A DNA stretch of 48,480 nt from positions 1 through 48,480 of the forward strand of contig JAQYWG010000004.1 of the NCBI GenBank assembly GCA_030145085.1. The letters run 5' to 3'. The stretch's first letter is position 1. Every line of letters starts with the position of its first letter. The translations under genes were made by a program, and so were the position numbers. The stretch comes from Thermodesulfobacteriota bacterium (GTDB lineage: Bacteria; Desulfobacterota; BSN033; WVXP01; G020346125). Below are positions 41,841 to 48,480 of this stretch, one piece after another. The notes beneath the pieces are model-generated. The model was given only the letters and a program-made list of their open reading frames with translations. It was not told the DNA's origin and ran no database searches.

Positions 41841-42383
41841 TTGAGGACGCGACTTTTGCAAATCATCAGGGAGAAATCCTATGAAAAGGGGGAGATTACA
41901 CTGACCTCGGGGAGAAAGAGCCACTTCTATGTTGATGGAAAACAGACTACCTTGGACTCGGAAGGGGGGTATTTGGTGGGAAAGCTCTTTCATGAGATGA
42001 TTACGAGATCAAAAATCCCCGTTGAAGCTGTAGGAGGGCCCACATTGGGAGCAGATCCCATTGTAACCGCCATATCCATTGTCAGCTACCTGGAGGGCGT
42101 TCCGATCCCAGCCTTCATCATTCGAAAAGAGCCCAAAAAGCACGGAAAGGCCTTGTGGATAGAAGGCGACAATAACCTAAGGCCAGGGACCAAGGTAGCT
42201 GTCGTTGAAGATGTGGTGACCACGGGGGGATCCATCTTGAGGGCTATTGAGATTACGGAGGCCCAAGGATTCCGGGTTGTCCAGGTGCTGGCCCTCGTCG
42301 ATCGGGAGGAAGGGGGAAGGGAAAATCTGGCTAAGGAGGGTTACACCCTTGAGTCAATCTTTACCAAAAGGGATATCGTATGA
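41841..42383 (+). CDS. pyrE: Orotate phosphoribosyltransferase
   Basis: Transfers phosphoribose from PRPP to orotate, giving OMP in pyrimidine synthesis. The 180-residue product has the PRPP-binding signature VAVVEDVVTTGGS and the flexible-loop segment IRKEPKKHGKA, with GEITLTSGRKSHFYVDGKQT at the start as in OPRTases. I favour TTG 41841, six bases after GGAGG. GTG 41835, which overlaps the galE stop as GTGA, is the alternative. The protein is a little shorter than E. coli PyrE (213), mostly at the N terminus. It is coupled to galE and followed by a small conserved gene. Confidence 0.9.
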   Translation: MRTRLLQIIREKSYEKGEITLTSGRKSHFYVDGKQTTLDSEGGYLVGKLFHEMITRSKIPVEAVGGPTLGADPIVTAISIVSYLEGVPIPAFIIRKEPKKHGKALWIEGDNNLRPGTKVAVVEDVVTTGGSILRAIEITEAQGFRVVQVLALVDREEGGRENLAKEGYTLESIFTKRDIV

Positions 42384-42422
42384 GATATCCCATCCGGGGA
42401 ATCCATTGATTGGGAGGTGAAG

Positions 42423-42671
42423 ATGTACAAAACCAGGGTCAAGAAGGAAAAAGTCCCCGTTAAGATCCAGACCCTTCAAAACAGGATTGAGGGAAATGTC
42501 TATCTCCTGCCGAATACCCGCATCACGGACATGCTCAATCAGGAGGGTTACCATTTCATCCCCGTCACCGATGCCAAAATTTATTCCTTCAAGTCCGGAG
42601 GCCTGGTCGATGAGGCGGAATTCGTGGCCATCAATAAAAATCACGTGGTCTTGATCTTGGAAAAAAGATGA
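42423..42671 (+). CDS. Small conserved hypothetical protein
   Basis: An 82-residue basic protein beginning MYKTRVKKEKVPVKIQTL. It has a predicted all-beta pattern (KIQTLQNRIEGNVYLLP, FIPVTDAKIYSFKSG, FVAINKNHVVLILEK). I recall similar small proteins in related genomes but know no function. GGGAGG six bases before ATG 42423 decides the start. It lies 39 bases after pyrE and is probably the last gene of the galE-pyrE transcript. The 90-base gap to ychF holds nothing clear. Confidence 0.75.
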   Translation: MYKTRVKKEKVPVKIQTLQNRIEGNVYLLPNTRITDMLNQEGYHFIPVTDAKIYSFKSGGLVDEAEFVAINKNHVVLILEKR

Positions 42672-42761
42672 CGCCTTTCCCCTCACCTTCGTGGCGAATT
42701 TAACCTCATAAACCCTATGAAATCCAGGAATGAAACACAATCTACTTTGAGGCGAAAGGAT

Positions 42762-43856
42762 TCAGACGTTGAACCTGAAGTGGATAATATCTCCGTCCTG
42801 GACCACATACTCCCTCCCTTCCGAACGGAGAAGGCCTTTTTCCCTGGCCGTATGTTCTGAACCACACCGGATGAAATCCTCAAAGGAAACCACCTCTGCC
42901 CGTATAAAGCCCCTTTCCATATCCGAATGAATCTTCCCCGCGGCCTTGGGAGATTGGGTGCCTTTTACCACCGTCCATGCCCTCAATTCATCGCTGACAG
43001 TGGTGAAAAAGGTTATCAGGTTCAGGACCTCATAGCCTACCTTGATCAATTGATCAAGGCCCGAGGTTTCAAGGCCCAAACTCTCCCGAAACGCATCCCT
43101 ATCTCCCTCGTCCAGTTGAGCGATCTCCGATTCCAAATCCCCACAAATAACAACCACCTGGCTTCCCTGCACCTCAGCGAGCTTCCTCACCTCCTGAACA
43201 TAGTGACCATCTCCTTTGAGCTGAGCTTCATCCACGTTGGCCACATAGAAAATTGGCTTGGCCATGAGAAGGCAAAGGTCATCGAAGATGGCCTTCCTAC
43301 TGCCTTCATATTTCAGGTCAATGGTCTTTCCCCCTCGGTTGAAAATCTCCAAAACCTCACCATAAGTCTCCAACTCTTCCGCTTCTTTCTTCCCGCCGAC
43401 TTTTACTAACCTCCCCACCTTAGCCATACGTTTCTCCACAACCTGCAGGTCGCCCAATATGAGCTCCGTTTCTACCACCTCGATATCCCTTCTGGGGTCG
43501 ATGGAACCATATTCATGGGAGACATTTTCATTATCGAAACACCGAACGATATGGGCTATTGCGTCCACATTGCGGATGTGGCCGAGGAACTGATTTCCCA
43601 GGCCCTCCCCCTTGCTGGCCCCCTTCACCAATCCAGCAATATCGAGGAATTCCAATGTGGTCGGAATCACCTTTTTGGGATGGATGAGATCGGCAATTTG
43701 GCCCAGTCGTTTGTCCGGAACGGGAACAACACCAATATTGGGCTCGATGGTTGTAAATCGATACGCCGCCACTTCAGCTCCCGCGAAGGTCAGCCCGTTA
43801 AAGATGGTAGACTTTCCCACATTTGGAAAACCCACAATGCCACACCGAAACCCCAT
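42762..43856 (-). CDS. ychF: Redox-regulated ATPase/GTPase YchF (EngD)
   Basis: YchF is an Obg-family P-loop protein that prefers ATP and associates with ribosomes. The 364-residue protein has the Walker A GFPNVGKST, the switch region DIAGLVKGASKGEGLGN, NVDE in place of the usual NKxD, and the C-terminal TGS-like domain (FIRAEVVSFEDF). The Leu-for-Gln change in the switch II region, typical of the Hyd-GTPase branch, fits. ATG 43856 follows GGGGG. It is often next to pth; here hppA and a diadenylate cyclase gene separate them. Confidence 0.96.
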   Translation of the reverse strand: MGFRCGIVGFPNVGKSTIFNGLTFAGAEVAAYRFTTIEPNIGVVPVPDKRLGQIADLIHPKKVIPTTLEFLDIAGLVKGASKGEGLGNQFLGHIRNVDAIAHIVRCFDNENVSHEYGSIDPRRDIEVVETELILGDLQVVEKRMAKVGRLVKVGGKKEAEELETYGEVLEIFNRGGKTIDLKYEGSRKAIFDDLCLLMAKPIFYVANVDEAQLKGDGHYVQEVRKLAEVQGSQVVVICGDLESEIAQLDEGDRDAFRESLGLETSGLDQLIKVGYEVLNLITFFTTVSDELRAWTVVKGTQSPKAAGKIHSDMERGFIRAEVVSFEDFIRCGSEHTAREKGLLRSEGREYVVQDGDIIHFRFNV

Positions 43857-44016
43857 TTGCACCCCCTTCAGCTATCTTGGCCTCAGTCCTCCAATTCATA
43901 CGTTCGCTGATGGACTTTTGGGGACTTCGGCACGAGCAGCAAATTCTATTTTTCCTAAGCGAACGCACTTGTCTCTACGATCCAATGCTTCGGGGTCTGT
44001 TGCCCAAATTCCCTTT

Positions 44017-44100
44017 CGCTCACCCTCGATGGGTATCTCAGTTCTCCAGCAGACTACGCTCATGGACGACTATGTTCTCCAGAAACTCAGGAGACCCTGG
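44017..44100 (-). repeat. Second dispersed repeat family, copy C (inverted)
   Basis: Read on the minus strand it gives GAGTTTCTGGAGAACAT..CATGAGCGTAGTCTGC..ATACCCATCGAGGGTGAGC. This is the same order of segments as at 27640-27722. It fills part of the 368-base gap between ychF and the diadenylate cyclase gene, which has no other gene. Confidence 0.55.
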
Positions 44101-44110
44101 TGGAAATATA

Positions 44111-44139
44111 TTGTTTTCGCATAGTTATTATAATATAAT
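44111..44139 (+). promoter_or_regulatory. Probable promoter of the diadenylate cyclase gene
   Basis: TTGTTT (44111-44116), a 17-base AT-rich spacer and a perfect TATAAT (44134-44139). The start codon is 85 bases downstream. Confidence 0.6.
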
Positions 44140-44224
44140 CCGCATCAGTGCGAAACAAAAATGTGGGGCGAAAGAATATCAAAGGGTATCGAGGATCCTT
44201 TTAGCCAAGGCAGAGGGGGAGTAG

Positions 44225-45097
44225 ATGAGGAAGGAAAACAGGATGATGCTCGAAATTGCCTGCACCATTGCCAAACGGACAAAGGCAAAGGCCATTTTGG
44301 TCTACGTAGATGTCTGTGAGGATTACGAGGCCCTCATTAAGATGACTCAAGCCGCCAAAACTGACGTCATCGGCGTGGTCAAAGACGAATCCACCTATCA
44401 AGAGGCCTTGCCTATCATTAACAACCTGGTCAAAGTTCCCCAATTCGAACTCAGCCGAACGAGTCAGATAAAGGTTGCCGTCATAGAAGGTCTCTCCTCC
44501 GGAATCATCCAGAGGGGGGATAAACTGGTGTGCCTATCGGGAATCTCCAAGTTCGGTATTCTCGACACCCTCATCATCTTGGAGATAGGAAAGGAGCTCG
44601 AAATATTATCCACGACGGACCTTCCCGTCGTTTCCGAGGTCGTCAAGCCCGAGGTATTCGATAGAATCCTCGATATCGCCCTTGAACTATCAACCGAGGG
44701 CAGGGAGGGCAGACCCGTGGGCTCCCTCTTCGTGTTAGGGGATCACGAAGAGGTCCTCAGGTTCTCCCACCAGATGGTCATCAATCCCTTCAAGGGTTAT
44801 CCCGAAGACGAAAAGAACATCCTCGACCCCAAGCTTAAAGATACCGTTAAGGAGTTTTCAACCATTGATGGCGCCTTCATCATCAGGGAGGACGGAGTAA
44901 TCCTGGCCGCCGGAAGGCACCTCGATGCCTCCGGGGAAAAAATTGAGATGCCCATGGGTCTGGGGAGCCGACATCTGGCAGCGGCGGGGATTACCAACGT
45001 AACTCAGGCCATCGCCCTCGTCATCTCCGAATCCACCGGTGGCTTGAGGATCTTTAGCAAAGGGAAGCTGTTCATGGACATCGAACGAGGCGAGTAA
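44225..45097 (+). CDS. DacZ-like diadenylate cyclase (DisA_N domain)
   Basis: A 290-residue protein. Residues 150-290 form a DAC domain, which condenses two ATP to cyclic di-AMP: Asp215-Gly-Ala in FSTIDGAFIIREDG and Arg249-His in GLGSRHLAAAGIT, then AIALVISESTGGLRIFSKG. The third residue of the RHR motif is Leu251 in place of Arg. Residues 1-145 form a separate alpha/beta domain resembling the pyruvate-kinase C-terminal-like domain in DacZ enzymes (AKAILVYVDVCEDYEALI, GDKLVCLSGISKFG). There are no membrane helices, and no helix-hairpin-helix domain as in DisA. GGGGGAG precedes the ATG. It converges on hppA, 11 bases apart. Activity is likely but should be tested given the Leu. Confidence 0.85.
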   Translation: MRKENRMMLEIACTIAKRTKAKAILVYVDVCEDYEALIKMTQAAKTDVIGVVKDESTYQEALPIINNLVKVPQFELSRTSQIKVAVIEGLSSGIIQRGDKLVCLSGISKFGILDTLIILEIGKELEILSTTDLPVVSEVVKPEVFDRILDIALELSTEGREGRPVGSLFVLGDHEEVLRFSHQMVINPFKGYPEDEKNILDPKLKDTVKEFSTIDGAFIIREDGVILAAGRHLDASGEKIEMPMGLGSRHLAAAGITNVTQAIALVISESTGGLRIFSKGKLFMDIERGE

Positions 45098-45108
45098 ACC
45101 CACCGATA

Positions 45109-47154
45109 TCACAGGAGCCCAGGAAATTTCGCTAAGACCGGTGCGAACACCAGCGCAATGATAGACATGAGTTTAATCATGATATTCAAGGAGGGGCCCG
45201 AGGTATCCTTCATCGGGTCTCCAACGGTATCGCCCACAACCCCTGCCTTGTGAGCCTCGGACCCTTTGCCCCCGAAATTTCCCTTCTCTATCCACTTTTT
45301 CGCATTGTCCCAAGACCCCCCAGCGTTTGCCATGGTGATAGCCAGGATAAATCCACTAGCGATGGCTCCCACCAAAAATCCCCCAAGGGCCAGCGGGCCA
45401 AGGATAAAACCGACGATAATAGGTGCAACCACGGTCATCAATCCCGGGGCCAACATCTCCTTGAGGGCTGCCTTGGTACAGATATCAACACACTTCCCGT
45501 ATTCGGGCTTCGCCTTCCCCTCCATTAACCCGGCAATTTCGCTGAATTGCCGGCGAACCTCGTTGATGATCGCAAAGGAAGTCCGACCGACGGCCGTCAG
45601 CGTCATGGAACAGAAAATGGCGGGCAACATAGCACCGATGAAAAGCCCCACGATTACCCTGACATCCAAAAGGCTGATCTCGGACACCTTGATTCCCGCG
45701 GCATTGGAATAAGACAACATTAAGGCAAGGGCTGTCAGTGCCGCTGCACCGATGGCGAATCCTTTACCCGTTGCCGCCGTCGTATTTCCCAGCGAATCGA
45801 GGGCATCGGTTCGCTCCCTGATCTCCGCCGGAAGCCCCGACATTTCAACGATCCCCCCCGAGTTGTCGGCCACCGGCCCATAGGCATCGGTGGCCAGGGT
45901 AATTCCCAACGTGGAAAGCATTCCAATACCGGCAATGGCTACACCGTAAACATCCGCAAAACGGTGGGCAACGAGGATGGCGATACCCACCAGAATAATG
46001 GGGGCGAAAGTACTCATGAGGCCGTTGGCAAATCCCCTCACCACCGTCGTCCCAGCCCCCGTTAATGAGGCCTCCGAGACATGTCTAGTCGGAGAATAGG
46101 CGTAGGAGGTATAGTAGTTGGTGCTCTCCCCAATGAGGACTCCGGCAACCAATCCAGCGAGTATGGCATAGAAGATTCCCAAATCGGCCTTGAGAACGTA
46201 GACAGCCAGGTATGAGAAGATGGCGGTGAGAATAGAGGCCGAGAAGGTACCACGACGAAGCGCCGTAAGCAGGGCCTCCATTTCTGGTTTATCCCCCACT
46301 CGGACCAGGAAGGCCCCGATGATGGATGCGACGATTCCACCGGAAGCCACCAGCATTGGCAGATACCATGCCACCCTCTCATCCGGAACTAAGGGCATGC
46401 CGCCTTTGATGCTGGGCAGTATGGCAATCATGGCCAGGGTGATGGTTGCGATGATGGAATCGACATAGGATTCGAAGAGATCAGCTCCCATCCCGGCCAC
46501 ATCCCCCACATTATCCCCCACGAAATCCGCTATAACGGCAGCATTTCTTGGGTCATCCTCGGGGATTCCCTTTTCCACTTTTCCCACTAAGTCCGCCCCC
46601 ACATCGGCCGCCTTGGTATAAATGCCTCCCCCCACCCTGGCAAAGATAGCAACCGAAGAGGCCCCGAACCCGAAGCCTGGGAGGATGGTCATAAAATCCG
46701 GTCGACTTCCGAAGACGAAGTAAAGGGCGCTGAGGCCAAGAATGCCGATGCTGACGACACACATCCCCATCACACCTCCACTTCGGAAGGAGACCCGAAG
46801 CCCATGGTTTAGGCTCTTTTGGGCGGCAGTGGCCGTGCGAGCGTTGGAGCGGATGGCTATATTCATCCCGATGTATCCCGCAAGGGCCGAGCAGATAGCT
46901 CCGAAGACGAAGGAAAGAGAAACCAGCCAACCCAGGCTCGGAATGAACCCCAAGATTATGGCCACAGCCACCACAAAAAGGGCCAAAATTCGATACTCCC
47001 GTCCCAAAAAGGCCGTTGCACCTTCTTGTATCGCAGCGGAAATCTCTCTCATCTTCTCCGATCCCTCATCGTTCTTCAAGACGTAGAGGACGAGAAAGAA
47101 CGCGAAAATCAACCCCAAGATTCCCGAGATAACTGCAATAAACATCTCATCCAT
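45109..47154 (-). CDS. hppA: Membrane-bound K+-dependent-type pyrophosphatase
   Basis: Couples pyrophosphate hydrolysis to pumping of H+ or Na+ across the inner membrane. The 681-residue polytopic protein has the substrate motifs DVGADLVGKVEKGIPEDDPR, continuing RNAAVIADFVGDNVGDVAG, and at the end DTVGDPMKDTSGPSLN. The diagnostic segment GNTTAATGKGFAIG has Ala where K+-independent enzymes have Lys, so the enzyme should need K+. Whether it pumps H+ or Na+ I cannot tell from this reading. ATG 47154 with GGAGGAG upstream is preferred over ATG 47184. It follows pth by 39 bases on the strand and converges on the diadenylate cyclase gene. Confidence 0.96.
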   Translation of the reverse strand: MDEMFIAVISGILGLIFAFFLVLYVLKNDEGSEKMREISAAIQEGATAFLGREYRILALFVVAVAIILGFIPSLGWLVSLSFVFGAICSALAGYIGMNIAIRSNARTATAAQKSLNHGLRVSFRSGGVMGMCVVSIGILGLSALYFVFGSRPDFMTILPGFGFGASSVAIFARVGGGIYTKAADVGADLVGKVEKGIPEDDPRNAAVIADFVGDNVGDVAGMGADLFESYVDSIIATITLAMIAILPSIKGGMPLVPDERVAWYLPMLVASGGIVASIIGAFLVRVGDKPEMEALLTALRRGTFSASILTAIFSYLAVYVLKADLGIFYAILAGLVAGVLIGESTNYYTSYAYSPTRHVSEASLTGAGTTVVRGFANGLMSTFAPIILVGIAILVAHRFADVYGVAIAGIGMLSTLGITLATDAYGPVADNSGGIVEMSGLPAEIRERTDALDSLGNTTAATGKGFAIGAAALTALALMLSYSNAAGIKVSEISLLDVRVIVGLFIGAMLPAIFCSMTLTAVGRTSFAIINEVRRQFSEIAGLMEGKAKPEYGKCVDICTKAALKEMLAPGLMTVVAPIIVGFILGPLALGGFLVGAIASGFILAITMANAGGSWDNAKKWIEKGNFGGKGSEAHKAGVVGDTVGDPMKDTSGPSLNIMIKLMSIIALVFAPVLAKFPGLL

Positions 47155-47193
47155 CTTACTCCTCCTTGTTGTTAATTTTTTCACAAAAAAAGG

Positions 47194-47754
47194 CTAATTG
47201 AATCGGGACATGGCCCTCTGTACTCCATCACAGAGAAGCGTCTCCACCGATTCGGCGGCACGGGCGATGATTTCCCCCAGCGGAATTTTCTCATCATCGC
47301 TAAAGGGTTCCAAGACGTAATCGCTGAGATTGGGATATCCCTTGGGCTTTCCGATTCCGACCTTGATCCGGACAAATCCCGAACCCCCTAAGAGGTCCTG
47401 GATTGACTCGATCCCCTTATGACCCCCGTGTCCGCCACCTTGCCTTATCTTTATCCCTCCGAAATCGATATCCACATCATCGTGAATCACGATCAAATCC
47501 TTCTCTTCCAAATGAAAAACCTCCATGATGCTGCCCACTGCCAATCCGCTCAGGTTCATGAAGATCAATGGCTTGGCCAAAATGGCCTCGTGTTCCTTGA
47601 TTAGTCCTCTGCCGAAACGGGTTTTGTATCTCCTCTCCTCCAGGTCGATTCCATTTCTTCTCGCCAATTCATCGATGACCAGAAAACCCGTATTATGTCG
47701 GGTGAACCGATATCTCCTCCCTGGGTTTCCTAAACCAACGATCAAATTCACCAA
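47194..47754 (-). CDS. pth: Peptidyl-tRNA hydrolase
   Basis: Releases tRNA from peptidyl-tRNAs that drop off the ribosome. The 186-residue product has LIVGLGNPGRRY, the catalytic His in TRHNTGF, KPLIFMNLSG, and the conserved Asp in IVIHDDVDIDFGGIKIRQGG. Translation starts at TTG 47754 or GTG 47751; an AGG lies upstream of both. It is 23 bases downstream of rplY, a conserved pair, and hppA follows. Confidence 0.96.
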   Translation of the reverse strand: MVNLIVGLGNPGRRYRFTRHNTGFLVIDELARRNGIDLEERRYKTRFGRGLIKEHEAILAKPLIFMNLSGLAVGSIMEVFHLEEKDLIVIHDDVDIDFGGIKIRQGGGHGGHKGIESIQDLLGGSGFVRIKVGIGKPKGYPNLSDYVLEPFSDDEKIPLGEIIARAAESVETLLCDGVQRAMSRFN

Positions 47755-47777
47755 AAGACCTGCTTTCCCTTGTCTTC

Positions 47778-48437
47778 CTACTCCTTCTCTCCCTCTACCC
47801 CTGCCTCTTCTGCAACCTCCTCGACCTCCTCGGCTTCGGCCACCTCTTCCTCGGCCTCCTCTTCAACGACCACCTTCTCCACCGTAGGTGGTACTACGGT
47901 GGCAAGGGTGGTGGCAGAATCGACCAGGATCTTTCCCTTCTCCAGCCCGATATCGCCGATATGAATTGTATCCCCTATATCCAGATGAGAGACATCTACC
48001 TCTATGTTTTGCGGAATATCAGCGGGAAGACACTCCACCGTAATTTCCCTCGTTATCTGCTCCATGACGCCCCCCATCTTAACCCCTTCGGGTTTCCCCA
48101 CAAGAACGATGGGTACCTCCACGCTAATTTCCTCATCCATCACTACCTCGAATAGATCGGCATGGATACATTGATCCTTAAGGGGATCGAGCTGCAAATC
48201 CCTAACCACTACCACCTTCTGGGCCGCTTTCTTTCCGTTTTGAATCATCAGGTCAATGAGCACGTTCTCTCCCAAGTGAATGGTTTTCATCAACTCCTTC
48301 GTATCTAGGGTAAGGGGAACCGGGTCCGTCCGGGGGCCATAACAGATAGCTGGTACCAGCCCCTTCCGGCGTAGCTTTCTTGAAGCCTCCTTCCCAAATT
48401 GGGTTCGTAATTTGGCCAATAGCTTCGGTCTGGGCAT
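47778..48437 (-). CDS. rplY: 50S ribosomal protein L25 (Ctc/TL5 form)
   Basis: Binds 5S rRNA. The 219-residue product is the long two-domain form: an N-terminal 5S-binding domain (LRTQFGKEASRKLRRKGLVP, AICYG) and a C-terminal beta domain (EISVEVPIVLVGKPEGVKMG, DIPQNIEVDVSHLDIGDTIH). It ends in an acidic tail of about 35 residues rich in Glu and Ala. GGAGGAAAGG precedes the ATG. It heads the rplY-pth-hppA set within the window; its promoter lies beyond the window edge. Confidence 0.97.
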   Translation of the reverse strand: MPRPKLLAKLRTQFGKEASRKLRRKGLVPAICYGPRTDPVPLTLDTKELMKTIHLGENVLIDLMIQNGKKAAQKVVVVRDLQLDPLKDQCIHADLFEVVMDEEISVEVPIVLVGKPEGVKMGGVMEQITREITVECLPADIPQNIEVDVSHLDIGDTIHIGDIGLEKGKILVDSATTLATVVPPTVEKVVVEEEAEEEVAEAEEVEEVAEEAGVEGEKE

Positions 48438-48480
48438 CCTTTCCTCCTTCAGATTCCTAAACGAAAAGCGAGCTCACCGA

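Overview
The window is a chromosomal segment of a bacterium that most resembles Desulfobacterota (former Deltaproteobacteria) or a near relative. This rests on gene order and gene content, not on a database search. The supporting signs are a rimP-nusA-ylxR-infB-ylxP-rbfA-truB-rpsO-pnp-M16 protease-dut superoperon, a large tRNA nucleotidyltransferase fused to DHH and CBS domains, a second smaller nucleotidyltransferase, SelB, a K+-dependent-type membrane pyrophosphatase, family 4 uracil-DNA glycosylase and GatCA. Nearly all of the content is housekeeping. I see no rRNA, tRNA, CRISPR array, phage or transposase gene.

Layout. 1-0.9 kb: the tail of a MaoC-like hotdog protein, then a decayed locus in which the start of an SbcD/Mre11 gene is joined to the end of an SbcC/Rad50 gene. 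0.9-9.5 kb: UDG4, SppA, a secreted FlgT-N-like protein, ScpA, an M50 protease, the A-adding-type nucleotidyltransferase, XerD and dUTPase. 9.5-19.9 kb: the transcription/translation superoperon, read on the minus strand from rimP to dut. 20-25.5 kb: nucleoside phosphorylase, IHF, HIT protein, HNH nuclease, SelB and HU. 25.8-30.3 kb: a radical SAM/HD pair, a rhomboid protease carrying a DnaJ-type C-terminal domain, CutA and a flavodoxin. 30.4-37.4 kb: gatA, gatC, valS and a receiver protein with a very long Glu-rich repeat region. 37.9-42.7 kb: dGTPase, the second nucleotidyltransferase, galE, pyrE and a small conserved protein. 42.7-48.4 kb: ychF, a DacZ-like diadenylate cyclase, hppA, pth and rplY.

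How the genes work together. Most serve RNA and translation: initiation factor, ribosome maturation, RNA decay, tRNA 3'-end synthesis, valyl-tRNA charging, transamidation, selenocysteine delivery and peptidyl-tRNA recycling. A second group guards the nucleotide pool and the genome (dUTPase, dGTPase, UDG4, XerD, ScpA, IHF, HU). The c-di-AMP synthase beside a K+-dependent pyrophosphatase may link second-messenger signalling to ion balance.

The intergenic DNA holds a dispersed MITE-like element (four copies with imperfect terminal inverted repeats and internal 39-bp units), a second dispersed repeat (three copies) and several short tandem repeats. The most unusual proteins are the rhomboid-DnaJ fusion, the receiver with two tandem 50/51-residue repeat arrays, and the diadenylate cyclase with an altered RHR motif. 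I did not find a multi-gene defence or mobile system.
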